Notes under the pieces: model-generated
The model's database searches: none
Seen by the model: only the letters and a program-made list of their open reading frames with translations
What the model was told of the DNA's origin: nothing
Translations under genes and position numbers: made by a program
DNA from: an uncultured Lachnospiraceae bacterium
GTDB lineage: Bacteria; Bacillota; Clostridia; Lachnospirales; Lachnospiraceae
Reading direction: 5' to 3'
Assembly: GCA_910583835.1 (NCBI GenBank)
Contig: CAJTYM010000001.1
Span: 274,011-338,010, forward strand
Length of the DNA stretch: 64,000 nucleotides
Shown here: piece by piece, positions 17,180 through 24,553 of the stretch
How positions within the stretch are numbered: position 1 is the stretch's first letter
How the letters are laid out: every line of letters begins with the position of its first letter

Positions 17180-17624
17180 TGATGCGCACAATGCGGGAAA
17201 AGAGGATACCCAATATGCCGCCCAGGCTGTCTATGCACACATCGGACAGCCTGCCGGCACGTCCGGGCACAAACAACTGATGGAACTCATCGGCAGCTGC
17301 ATATCCGGCGGTGATTCCCAGGGCAAGCATTACCAACTGTTTCTTGCTGATAGGATAATAGCAAAGATGTAGGCACAGAAGGAATGCCAGCAGCGCGTAT
17401 TCGCCCATGTGTGCGCCTTTGCGAATAAATAGCTGCATGGACTCCGCTTGCGCAGATAATTCCGCTTCTGTTTTCTGCTGGCGGAAAAAATCATTCTCCC
17501 ATTCGGCAATCCGGTATGCCACGCCGCCGCTGGTCTGCGAGGACTGTACGGCGGGCTGGGCGGAGAAAGCGAAGATGACTGCCATCCAGACGATAATTAT
17601 GATTCCTGTGATTTTCTTTCCCAT
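17172..17624 (-). CDS. VanZ-like membrane protein
   Basis: 150 residues with four membrane segments. VanZ-family landmarks are present: IRKGAHMGEYALLAFLLCLH after the first loop, AADEFHQLFVPGRAGRLSDVCIDSLGGILGIL near the C-terminus. VanZ gave low-level teicoplanin resistance in its first description, but the chromosomal relatives are general envelope proteins of unclear role. It is on the minus strand between the MerR-type gene and the ferredoxin, with a terminator separating it from the latter. Confidence 0.9.
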   Translation of the reverse strand: MGKKITGIIIIVWMAVIFAFSAQPAVQSSQTSGGVAYRIAEWENDFFRQQKTEAELSAQAESMQLFIRKGAHMGEYALLAFLLCLHLCYYPISKKQLVMLALGITAGYAAADEFHQLFVPGRAGRLSDVCIDSLGGILGILFSRIVRIIK

Positions 17625-17696
17625 ATGTGTTACCCATATTCTTTCTGTTTGATAGTTATACTCACGACAGATTTACCTGACGCTCAGCAGAGTTGT

Positions 17697-17735
17697 AAAA
17701 GAGCCCCTATCTCTTATGGATAGAGGCTCTTTTGA
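17697..17735. terminator. Bidirectional terminator between VanZ and ferredoxin genes
   Basis: AAAAGAGCCCCTATC and GATAGAGGCTCTTTT form a stem with one bulged base around a TCTTATG loop. T-runs are present on both strands. On the minus strand it ends the ferredoxin transcript. Confidence 0.85.
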
Positions 17736-17754
17736 TTCATGTACAGTGCGGGGA

Positions 17755-17925
17755 TTAGCCCTGCTCAATTGCACCTGTAGGGCAAGCGCCAGCACATGTT
17801 CCGCAATCGATGCAGGTATCTGCAGCGATTTCATATTTTCCATCACCAGCGGAGATTGCTCCTACAGGGCATTCTCCCTCACAGGTTCCACAGCTTACAC
17901 AAGCGTCAGTAATAACGTATGCCAT
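17755..17925 (-). CDS. 2[4Fe-4S] ferredoxin
   Basis: 56 residues, reading MAYVITDACVSCGTCEGECP onward. Two CxxCxxCxxxCP clusters are complete (C9, C12, C15, C19 and C38, C41, C44, C48), the signature of the small clostridial electron carriers serving pyruvate:ferredoxin oxidoreductase, hydrogenases and related enzymes. The start has a good GGAGGAAC site (seen as gttcctcc on the plus strand). Its own promoter lies at 17986-18014 and a terminator follows at 17735, so it is transcribed alone. Confidence 0.95.
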   Translation of the reverse strand: MAYVITDACVSCGTCEGECPVGAISAGDGKYEIAADTCIDCGTCAGACPTGAIEQG

Positions 17926-17985
17926 ACTTAGTTCCTCCTTATAAAATGAATAGTCGTCAAGCCGTATGTGGTGGCTTTGAACTAT

Positions 17986-18014
17986 ATTTTAATACAAACA
18001 GTCTGCGATTACAA
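17986..18014 (-). promoter_or_regulatory. Ferredoxin promoter
   Basis: On the minus strand TTGTAA (18014-18009) and TAAAAT (17991-17986) are 17 bases apart, about 60 bases upstream of the ferredoxin start. Confidence 0.75.
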
Positions 18015-18022
18015 GTAAAAGA

Positions 18023-18051
18023 TTGCATAATGTAGAAAATGGTATTATAAT
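18023..18051 (+). promoter_or_regulatory. Promoter of the DUF1858 gene, divergent from ferredoxin
   Basis: TTGCAT (18023-18028) and TATAAT (18046-18051) with a 17-base spacer. The two divergent -35 boxes are only eight bases apart, so a single regulator could control both. The transcript would begin near 18058 and open with the hairpin TTACAGTT/AACTGTAA (about 18055-18093). Confidence 0.8.
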
Positions 18052-18168
18052 AAGTTACAGTTCACTCGGCAGCCAATATGGAGTAAACTGTAATTATAGG
18101 TGGAATACTATACTGGTCGAGTACGTTAAATATCGCATGATACTATCAAGCGCAAGGAGGAATATAAT

Positions 18169-18369
18169 ATGGCACAGGTAACCAAGGATACAATGATTGG
18201 AGAACTGCTTCAGATTGATGAGAACGTGGCCCCGCTTCTGTTAGAAATCGGAATGCACTGTCTTGGCTGTCCGTCTTCACAGATGGAAACAATTGCAGAA
18301 GCAGCTATGGTACATGGCATTGAGCCGGATGCGTTGGTTAATAAAATCAATGATTTCCTGGCTAAATAA
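18169..18369 (+). CDS. DUF1858 domain protein (small redox/metal-associated protein)
   Basis: 66 residues with a CAAGGAGG site. The whole protein is one DUF1858 domain: VTKDTMIGELLQIDENVAPLL, then MHCLGCPSSQMETIAEAA with the conserved CxxCP-like motif (C42 and C45 region), then a C-terminal helix. Members occur alone or fused to hybrid-cluster or nitrite-sensing proteins; the CxxC probably binds a metal or forms a disulfide. The 110-base leader holds a hairpin. A strong terminator follows directly. The divergent pairing with ferredoxin hints at a redox role. Confidence 0.85.
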   Translation: MAQVTKDTMIGELLQIDENVAPLLLEIGMHCLGCPSSQMETIAEAAMVHGIEPDALVNKINDFLAK

Positions 18370-18371
18370 CC

Positions 18372-18418
18372 AGCTTGGGGCTGCTGCATTATGCAGCTGC
18401 CCCAAGCTCTGTTCTTTT
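18372..18418 (+). terminator. Strong terminator after the DUF1858 gene
   Basis: AGCTTGGGGC pairs with GCCCCAAGCT around an inner TGCTGCA/TGCAGCT stem, followed by CTGTTCTTTTG. Confidence 0.9.
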
Positions 18419-19324
18419 GTTAAAACACTAAATGATTCGTGAATAAGGTTCTCATCCTATTTTGACAATGAAAGCAATTGACTGAATGGATTCCCCCTCT
18501 CTGCTTCATATAAAATGAAGATATTTCGTGATATATTAATTTAAAATACAAGAAGTTACGATATGCCGGATTTTTGAGACGATAGATTCCTCGGGGATTC
18601 CGGTCTCTTTTTTCTTTTCCCAATAAATACGGAATCTTCGTGTTCCGCAACTGCCAGCACAGTTTTTTTAATATGGAATCCCTTTGGGCAAATCGCTGCT
18701 GGTTATCTTCTGACAGAGGTGCTTTGTCCTGCGTGCCGTGCAGGATAGAATGGACACAGGCGTTGGTAAATTCTTTTGGGTTAAAATACATCAGATTTCA
18801 TATACTAGTATCTGTTAGAATGCCCATATGGGCATAAAAGTTGCATAGAAATTAAAGATAAATGAAATACAGAAGATATTGATAGCCTGCCTTACTGCCT
18901 ATGTTCAAATAAACTCGATATAGGCAAATGCGGCATACCAACTTGCTGGAAAAAAGACGCACTTCTGTATCTGCGTCATATTGTATAAAAGATGGAAAAC
19001 TGAAAGCAGAATCCGGCAAAACTGGTCATATTTTCCTCATCCGCAGCGTATATCTTCCAGAGAGTTCCATTCATCCATCCGGAATCTCGTTCATAATAAA
19101 ATTTGGCAGACCGATGGTTATAAAATGGGTTACTTTTCGGGAATAAAATGATATAATAGAAATAGAAACACTGCAGAATTTAAATGATTGGTTTGGCTCC
19201 TTTCTGCCTGGACCAGACCAGCATCTCTGGGACATTTATATCATACAAAATTTGGCAGTGCAATACTTTTTGGCAAATGTTTAGAAATTTCACAGTTTTT
19301 TTAGAAAATTGGGCAGACTTCGAC
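18419..19324. other. About 900 bases without a convincing gene
   Basis: Open frames here (for example 18420-18791 on the minus strand, 123 codons) have no ribosome site and no family I recognise. On the plus strand, 19155-19283 can be read as a 43-codon stretch (LNDWFGSFLPGPDQHLWDIY) that looks protein-like but lacks a start; it may be the tail of a lost gene. The region is AT-rich and probably a graveyard of a former gene or genes upstream of mecA. Confidence 0.4.
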
Positions 19325-19354
19325 TTGACGTGAGATAAGTAATTGTAATATACT
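19325..19354 (+). promoter_or_regulatory. Promoter of mecA
   Basis: TTGACG (19325-19330) and TATACT (19349-19354), 18 bases apart, about 88 bases before the mecA start. A small GGGGA/TCCCC hairpin lies in the leader just before GGAAGGAG. Confidence 0.7.
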
Positions 19355-19442
19355 TTGAGTACCTAATGGGGAGTAATCCCCGGAAGGAGAATTCAAACAT
19401 ATTATTTCCTGATGCAGATGTGTAGTGAAGGGAAGGGATCGT

Positions 19443-20228
19443 ATGAAGATTGAAAAAGTAAGTGAGAACCAGATTCGCTGTACGCTGACCCGAGAGGATT
19501 TGGCGGACCGCCAGCTCAAACTGAGTGAATTGGCATACGGCACTGAGAAGGCGAAGATGCTTTTTCGGGATATGATGCAGCAGGCAGCATATGAATGTGG
19601 CTTTGAAGCGGAGGACATACCGCTGATGATTGAAGCAATTCCGTTATCTGCGGATACCATTATATTGATTATAACGAAGGTGGAATATCCAGAAGAATTG
19701 GATACCCGGTTTTCGCAGTTTGCACCAGGCGATGCTGATGATGATATGGGCAGCCAGCTGGCGAACGAGGAGGGCGAACATGTCTTTGAGGCGACCGGGG
19801 CGGACGATATTTTAGATTTGTTCCGCAAGATTCAGGAGGAAGCCAAGAGGATTGCAGACGCTGCCCAGAAGGAGAATAATTTTATTCCCCTGGAGAAGAC
19901 CGTCAAACAGGAGAAGGAAGAGCCTGTTCTGGTTGACATTACCAAACTCTTTGTCTTTGATGGACTGGATGAGGTCAACCGATTGGCGCGGGTATTGAAA
20001 GGGTTCTACAACGGCTGTAACGTATTGTATAAGAACAGCCTCAACCGCAAGTACTACCTGGTAATCAGCAAGAGCCAGCATACGCCGGAAGAATTTAATA
20101 AAGTATGTAACATTTTAGCAGAATACGCACATCAGGAAAAATATTCATCTGCCATCCGGGCATATTTTGACGAACATTACGATGTCATTTTGAAGAAGGA
20201 TGCATTGCAGGTTTTGAGTAAAATATAA
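19443..20228 (+). CDS. mecA: Adaptor protein MecA
   Basis: 261 residues from the ATG at 19443; a GTG at 19425 in frame is unlikely because the family starts MKIEKVSENQIRCTL. The N-terminal substrate-binding domain (1-80) is joined by an acidic linker (about 100-165) to the C-terminal ClpC-binding domain (about 170-255; FDGLDEVNRLARVLKGFYNG..YYLVISK). MecA delivers proteins to the ClpC/ClpP protease. The linker is rich in Asp/Glu as in other Firmicutes. Confidence 0.93.
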   Translation: MKIEKVSENQIRCTLTREDLADRQLKLSELAYGTEKAKMLFRDMMQQAAYECGFEAEDIPLMIEAIPLSADTIILIITKVEYPEELDTRFSQFAPGDADDDMGSQLANEEGEHVFEATGADDILDLFRKIQEEAKRIADAAQKENNFIPLEKTVKQEKEEPVLVDITKLFVFDGLDEVNRLARVLKGFYNGCNVLYKNSLNRKYYLVISKSQHTPEEFNKVCNILAEYAHQEKYSSAIRAYFDEHYDVILKKDALQVLSKI

Positions 20229-20354
20229 CAGAGAGGGCTGTTGCAGATATAGTCATAGATGCAAGATACTGTATTGCATACAGGCATACGGTGTTTGCTA
20301 TCTGAAATATCTGCGGCAGCTCTTTTTGTCTTATGTGGTCTTATCTACGTTGTT

Positions 20355-20402
20355 TTGTATAGTGAACGACAAAAATTTTTGTTTTTGTCGTTCGCTTGCG
20401 CC
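20355..20402. repeat. Dispersed hairpin repeat, copy A
   Basis: Contains a perfect stem GAACGACAAAAA (20364-20375)/TTTTTGTCGTTC (20382-20393), followed by GCTTGCGCC. The same sequence, TTGTATAG..GTGAACG.CAAAAAT..GTCGTTCGCTTGCGCC, recurs in inverted orientation at 24475-24538. Here it lies just upstream of the ribosome site of the GH18 gene, so it will be in its leader. Confidence 0.85.
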
Positions 20403-20439
20403 AGAAGCAGATTTTTAATCGGATACATAGGAGGAAGTT

Positions 20440-22227
20440 ATGCCGGAGACAGGGAGAGTGAAGAGACAGAGAAGCAGACAGCCGAGAGGTCCTAAGGTCA
20501 ATCTAGCGCCGATATTGGCAGCTGTCGCATTTATAGTGATTGTGCTTTTTGTGGCACTTATCAGTACTTTGATTAAGAAATATACGCCAACGAAGGAACG
20601 CGTTGATTTACAGGAATATTATAAGGTACAGGAAGCGGACGACATGGCATTGATTCTGGACCGACAGCTTATGGAAGAGAAAGCCAAGTTCTGGGATGGT
20701 CATGTGTATCTTGATTATAATGCAGTCAGGCAGTACCTGAACCAGCGTTTTTACTGGGACTCCAATGAGAATATCCTGCGCTACACGACGGAAGCTGACG
20801 TGATTTCCGTAAATGCGGGGGAGAATTCCTACATGGTGGGCAAGAAGAACAATACAACGGAATACGCAATTGTCAAAGTGGACGGTGAAGCGGTGTACCT
20901 TGCCTTAGAATTTGTCCAGCAATACACCAATATAGATTTCACAGTGAATGCGGAACCGAACCGTGTGCAGATTACGGCAGCCTGGGGAGAGATTTCGCGG
21001 GCAGACGTGAAAAAGAAGACAGCGATACGCGTCAAGGGCGGTATCAAGAGCGCCATCGTGGCAGATGTGGCAAAGGGCAGCCAGGTTACGCTGATTGACA
21101 GCGGCGATAACTGGAGCCGGGTCTGCACGGAAGACGGCATGATTGGCTATCTCAAAAATAACAGGCTCGGTGAGGTGCGCAGCGAGACAATTTCCCGGCC
21201 GTTCGAGGAACCGCAGTTTACCCACCTGCTGAAAGAGGGACCTGTCAGCCTTGGCTGGCATCAGGTGACAAGCCCGGAAGCCAATGACCGAGTAGCGGAC
21301 GTCCTGCAGGCGACCAAAGGAATTAACGTGATTTCCCCGACCTGGTTCTACTTGAATGACAATGATGGGAACATTTACTCTCTGGCAAGCCGTGATTATG
21401 TGACTTACTGTCATGGGCAGGGCGTAGAGGTCTGGGGGCTTATCAGCAACCTGGAGAATCCAGAGGCGGATACGACCTATGTGATGACCCATACGTCCAC
21501 CAGGGACTATCTGACAAACCAGATTATAGCAGCAGCGATTGAATATGACCTGGATGGCATTAACCTGGATTTTGAGGCGCTGAGCAGCGAGGCGGGAGAT
21601 GCCTATGTGCAGTTTATCCGCGAACTGTCCATCAAATGTGAGAACAATGATTTAGTGCTGTCAGTAGATAATTATGTCCCGACTTCCTATACGGCATTTT
21701 ATAACAGGGCGGAACAGGCAGTATTTGCAGATTATATCATTATCATGGCGTATGATGAACATTACAGCGGTTCGGAAGATATCGGTTCTGTGTCGTCCAT
21801 CGGCTTTGTGCAAAACGGTGTCAAGGACACCCTGAAAGAAGTGCCGGCAGAGCAGACGATTCTGGCGTTGCCGTTCTATAGCAGGATTTGGGAACTGACT
21901 CCCAAGGAAGGTTCCGGGGAGGATGTGGTGTCTGCTTCTGAGGGTTACGTGCCTTATACCTTTACCTGTACGGAAGAAGGTATGCAGACAACTGAGGATA
22001 TCTGTACGGCGAATGGAGCCAAGATGGTCTGGTCAGAGGAAGATGGGCAGTATGTAGCAGAGTATGAAAGTGAAGGAAAAAGGCATAAAGTCTGGATGGA
22101 AAATGAAGAATCTTTAGAGCAGAAGCTTAAGGTTATGAAGGACAATAATCTTGCCGGGGCGGCATACTGGAAGCTGGGACTTGAGCGTCCCACCGCCTGG
22201 GATACGATTATCAAGTATGTGAATTAG
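20440..22227 (+). CDS. Membrane-anchored GH18-family glycosidase with SH3-like domain
   Basis: 595 residues. A basic N-terminus and one membrane segment (about 22-45) anchor the protein outside the cell. A stalk domain resembling copper-amine-oxidase N-domains (about 60-180), a bacterial SH3-like domain (about 190-235, KGSQVTLIDSGDNWSRV) and a GH18 barrel (about 265-590) follow. The catalytic signature is LDGINLDFE with Glu379 as the acid; the usual DxxDxDxE is slightly altered (Asn375). This layout matches spore-cortex and cell-wall enzymes of the YaaH/YdhD kind, which act on peptidoglycan-type N-acetylglucosamine bonds. It overlaps the convergent histidine kinase gene by 17 bases. Confidence 0.88.
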   Translation: MPETGRVKRQRSRQPRGPKVNLAPILAAVAFIVIVLFVALISTLIKKYTPTKERVDLQEYYKVQEADDMALILDRQLMEEKAKFWDGHVYLDYNAVRQYLNQRFYWDSNENILRYTTEADVISVNAGENSYMVGKKNNTTEYAIVKVDGEAVYLALEFVQQYTNIDFTVNAEPNRVQITAAWGEISRADVKKKTAIRVKGGIKSAIVADVAKGSQVTLIDSGDNWSRVCTEDGMIGYLKNNRLGEVRSETISRPFEEPQFTHLLKEGPVSLGWHQVTSPEANDRVADVLQATKGINVISPTWFYLNDNDGNIYSLASRDYVTYCHGQGVEVWGLISNLENPEADTTYVMTHTSTRDYLTNQIIAAAIEYDLDGINLDFEALSSEAGDAYVQFIRELSIKCENNDLVLSVDNYVPTSYTAFYNRAEQAVFADYIIIMAYDEHYSGSEDIGSVSSIGFVQNGVKDTLKEVPAEQTILALPFYSRIWELTPKEGSGEDVVSASEGYVPYTFTCTEEGMQTTEDICTANGAKMVWSEEDGQYVAEYESEGKRHKVWMENEESLEQKLKVMKDNNLAGAAYWKLGLERPTAWDTIIKYVN

Positions 22228-23506
22228 TTTTGGGTAATATTAAGGTAAATGTACTCCCGCCGCCGTGGGTGTCGCTGACAGAGATTTTGCCGCCATGCCT
22301 ATGGCAGATTTCTCTGGCGATGGAGAGACCTAATCCAAAGTGTTCTTTGTGGCTGTGGGAAGAATTTACCTGATAGAATCTGTCAAATATTTTCTCCTTT
22401 TCCGAAGCTGGAATGCCTTTTCCGCTGTCAATGACCTGCAGGTAACATTTCTTATGAGAGCCATAGAGGTTTAGGGTAACGTTCTGCCCACCTGGGGTAT
22501 AAGACAAGGCGTTATCTAAGAGGATGATGACTGCCTGTTCGATTCTTTGGCTATCGCAAAGGCAGTTGTAATCATAGCCTGCAGCTATGGACAAGGAAAG
22601 CGTAAGATTTCTGCTTGCGGCGAGGGCAGCATATTTATCATAGGCGGCAGTCAATAGGACGGCAAGGTCGGTATGCTCAAAATGAAATGGATATTCCGCG
22701 TTCTCCATCTTTGACAGGCATAAAAGGTCTTCTATCAAACGTTCCATTCTGGACATCTCATTTTCCATCAAAGTAAAAATGTGCGTTGTCTTCCCGGGGT
22801 CAGGCTTATGTTTTAGAATAGACAGACCAGTCTTGAAGACTGCTAAGGGAGAGCGCAGTTCATGTGAGGCAACGGCAACAAAATGTCTTTGGTTCTCATC
22901 ATTCTTCGCCAGCGGTTTTAACACATGGGAAGTAAATGTGTGGGAAAACAGATATAGAATGGCAATTGATAGAAGCCAGATAACCAGGAAACGAACACGC
23001 TGCCCATTAATATTTCTGTAAAAATTATCTAGATTGTAGAGATAGGTGTAAGAGATTTCCTGTTCTTTTTCAATAAGAACGGCTTTCATCACCAGAAATT
23101 CGTGTCTGTTATTTGTGTAGGTAAAAGTCTGCTGCCGGGTGTTCGGCGAGAGTGCCGTGCTGTCATCGGCAGGATGTTCACGTTTGGCATATTCTGTTAG
23201 TTCCTGCAGGATAGCTTGCTCCTGTTCTGACAACAGTAATGCGGAAAGCGTGGAAGGCGAGCCGTTGACTTCGATGGAAAGGATATTTTTGCCCATATGA
23301 TGCCGCTGATACCAATGAAGGTCAATGCTTTCTGAAAAATGCAAATCGGAGGATATCGTACCAGCTTTCAGGAGGAAGAGGGCTCTCTCCTGTCCATACA
23401 TGTTATGCTCGGAAACGTGCAGACAGCATAAAATGATAAATAACACAATGACTGCCGTAATGGAGCAGCAGATAAAGGAAAGTTTCATTTGAATTTTATG
23501 GAACAT
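22211..23506 (-). CDS. Sensor histidine kinase
   Basis: 431 residues with an AAGGAGG site. Membrane segments at about 10-30 and 171-190 enclose an outside domain of about 140 residues with no known motif. The kinase has His215 in FVAVASHELRSPLAVFKTGL (H-box), then N, G1 (VIDSGKGIP), F (FDRFYQ) and G2 (HFGLGLSIAREI) boxes. There is no HAMP domain between the second segment and the H-box, which is somewhat unusual. It is the second gene of a two-gene operon behind its response regulator, with 18 bases between them. Confidence 0.95.
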   Translation of the reverse strand: MFHKIQMKLSFICCSITAVIVLFIILCCLHVSEHNMYGQERALFLLKAGTISSDLHFSESIDLHWYQRHHMGKNILSIEVNGSPSTLSALLLSEQEQAILQELTEYAKREHPADDSTALSPNTRQQTFTYTNNRHEFLVMKAVLIEKEQEISYTYLYNLDNFYRNINGQRVRFLVIWLLSIAILYLFSHTFTSHVLKPLAKNDENQRHFVAVASHELRSPLAVFKTGLSILKHKPDPGKTTHIFTLMENEMSRMERLIEDLLCLSKMENAEYPFHFEHTDLAVLLTAAYDKYAALAASRNLTLSLSIAAGYDYNCLCDSQRIEQAVIILLDNALSYTPGGQNVTLNLYGSHKKCYLQVIDSGKGIPASEKEKIFDRFYQVNSSHSHKEHFGLGLSIAREICHRHGGKISVSDTHGGGSTFTLILPKTNSHT

Positions 23507-23524
23507 CGCAACCTCCTTGGAATC

Positions 23525-24217
23525 TTATGAAATATCGTGACATCCTTTTAACGCCAGGCAGTAGCCTTGGCGGTGCACGGTTACGATGTGTACGTTTGTG
23601 TCCAGGGCATTTAATTTTTTGCGCAGCAGATAGATGTAGTTGTCCAGGTTGCCGTCCTCTATTTCCGCATCCAGTCCCCATACATTGCCGATAATCTGCC
23701 GGCGCGATAGGACCTGGTCTGGATTGCGCAGAAGACAGGCAAGAAGCTCGGCTTCTTTTCTGGGCAATATAACCGTGCCATGTCTGTGGATTAATTTGGA
23801 TTCTTTTTCTAAAAGGCGGATGTCGCCGTATGCAAGAACAAAAGGGGTGGGGGAATTCAGGGTTCTGCGCGTGACGCTGCGGATGCGCGCCAGAAGTTCG
23901 CCGATGTCAAAAGGTTTTACCAGGTAATCGTCCGCTCCGAGGTCCAAGCCGGTGATTTTCTCGGCAGATTCGCCGAGGGCAGTGATGAAGATGACAGGCG
24001 TGGCGACATGGCTGCGCCGTATGCGTTTCAATATCTCTTCTCCGGTAAGCCCGGGCAGCATCCGGTCTAACAAAATCAGGTCATGCAGCTCCTGCAATGC
24101 CAGGGTCAGCCCCTCCAGCCCATCCGCGCAGATATCGGCAGAAAATCCTTCTGCTTCTAAGCCGTAGGCCAGTAATTCACACAGGCTGATATCATCTTCA
24201 ATAATCAGAATCCTCAT
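23525..24217 (-). CDS. OmpR/PhoB-family response regulator
   Basis: 230 residues. Receiver domain (1-115) with acidic pocket EDD near 7-9, phosphoacceptor Asp51 (LILLDRMLPGLTG) and the conserved Lys in DDYLVKPF; C-terminal winged helix (about 130-225; LPRKEAELLACLLRNPDQVLSRRQI, IVTVHRQGYCL). It is probably phosphorylated by the kinase at 22211-23506. Paired 11-base direct repeats upstream of its own gene and upstream of the divergent transport operon (24257-24278, 24330-24351) are the expected binding-site format for this family. Confidence 0.95.
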   Translation of the reverse strand: MRILIIEDDISLCELLAYGLEAEGFSADICADGLEGLTLALQELHDLILLDRMLPGLTGEEILKRIRRSHVATPVIFITALGESAEKITGLDLGADDYLVKPFDIGELLARIRSVTRRTLNSPTPFVLAYGDIRLLEKESKLIHRHGTVILPRKEAELLACLLRNPDQVLSRRQIIGNVWGLDAEIEDGNLDNYIYLLRKKLNALDTNVHIVTVHRQGYCLALKGCHDIS

Positions 24218-24256
24218 AATAATCCTCCCAGGTTGTCTCTTCTTAGTATATCAAAA

Positions 24257-24278
24257 AAGTTCTCTAAAAGTCCTCTAT
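24257..24278 (-). promoter_or_regulatory. Probable response-regulator operator, self-regulatory site
   Basis: On the minus strand two adjacent 11-base half sites, ATAGAGGACTT and TTAGAGAACTT, precede a TATACT -10 box (24250-24245) by six bases. The site therefore covers the -35 region of the regulator's own promoter and lies 40 bases upstream of its start. Head-to-tail half sites with 11-base spacing are typical of OmpR/PhoB dimers. Confidence 0.65.
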
Positions 24279-24329
24279 TAATACCATTTATGTTAAAAAA
24301 GTGCTTTGTACTCTTTGTATACGGCGTAA

Positions 24330-24351
24330 TTAGAGAGTTCTTAGAGGACTT
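24330..24351 (+). promoter_or_regulatory. Probable response-regulator operator for the transport operon
   Basis: Two adjacent 11-base half sites TTAGAGAGTTC (24330-24340) and TTAGAGGACTT (24341-24351), the same consensus as the site facing the regulator gene. A TATAGT box with an extended TGG lies at 24377-24382 and has no good -35, as in activator-dependent promoters; it coincides with the edge of the repeat at 24377, so the exact start is uncertain. Confidence 0.65.
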
Positions 24352-24376
24352 TATGGATTGGTCCGTGATAAGATGG

Positions 24377-24538
24377 TATAGTAAGCGACAAAATAATTTG
24401 TCCCTTACTATAACCTTTCCGGGGGATGCGCACGATTTTGTAAGGAAAATGCTGCGTTTCACGCAGCCAAAATCGGCGCAAGCGAACGACAAAAACAGAA
24501 ATTTTTGCCGTTCACTATAACTATACAAGACGACAGCA
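24377..24538. repeat. MITE-like element with terminal inverted repeats, copy B of the dispersed repeat
   Basis: The left end TATAGTAAGCGACAAAA and the right end read inward, TATAGTGAACGGCAAAA, are imperfect terminal inverted repeats about 155 bases apart. Internal hairpins include GACAAA/TTTGTC (about 24386-24403) and GCTGCGT/ACGCAGC (about 24451-24468). The right-hand 60 bases match copy A at 20355-20402 in opposite orientation. No coding capacity. It sits between the operator and the ribosome site of the solute-binding protein gene. Confidence 0.7.
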
Positions 24539-24553
24539 AAGGAGGAACGTTTT

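Noticed and set aside
18055..18168. Riboswitch in the leader of the DUF1858 gene
   Set aside because: There is a hairpin, but I could match no known riboswitch core, and the leader is short.
18420..18791. 123-codon minus-strand frame in the gap before mecA
   Set aside because: No ribosome site, no family resemblance, and it begins in the terminator region; kept only as part of the described gap.
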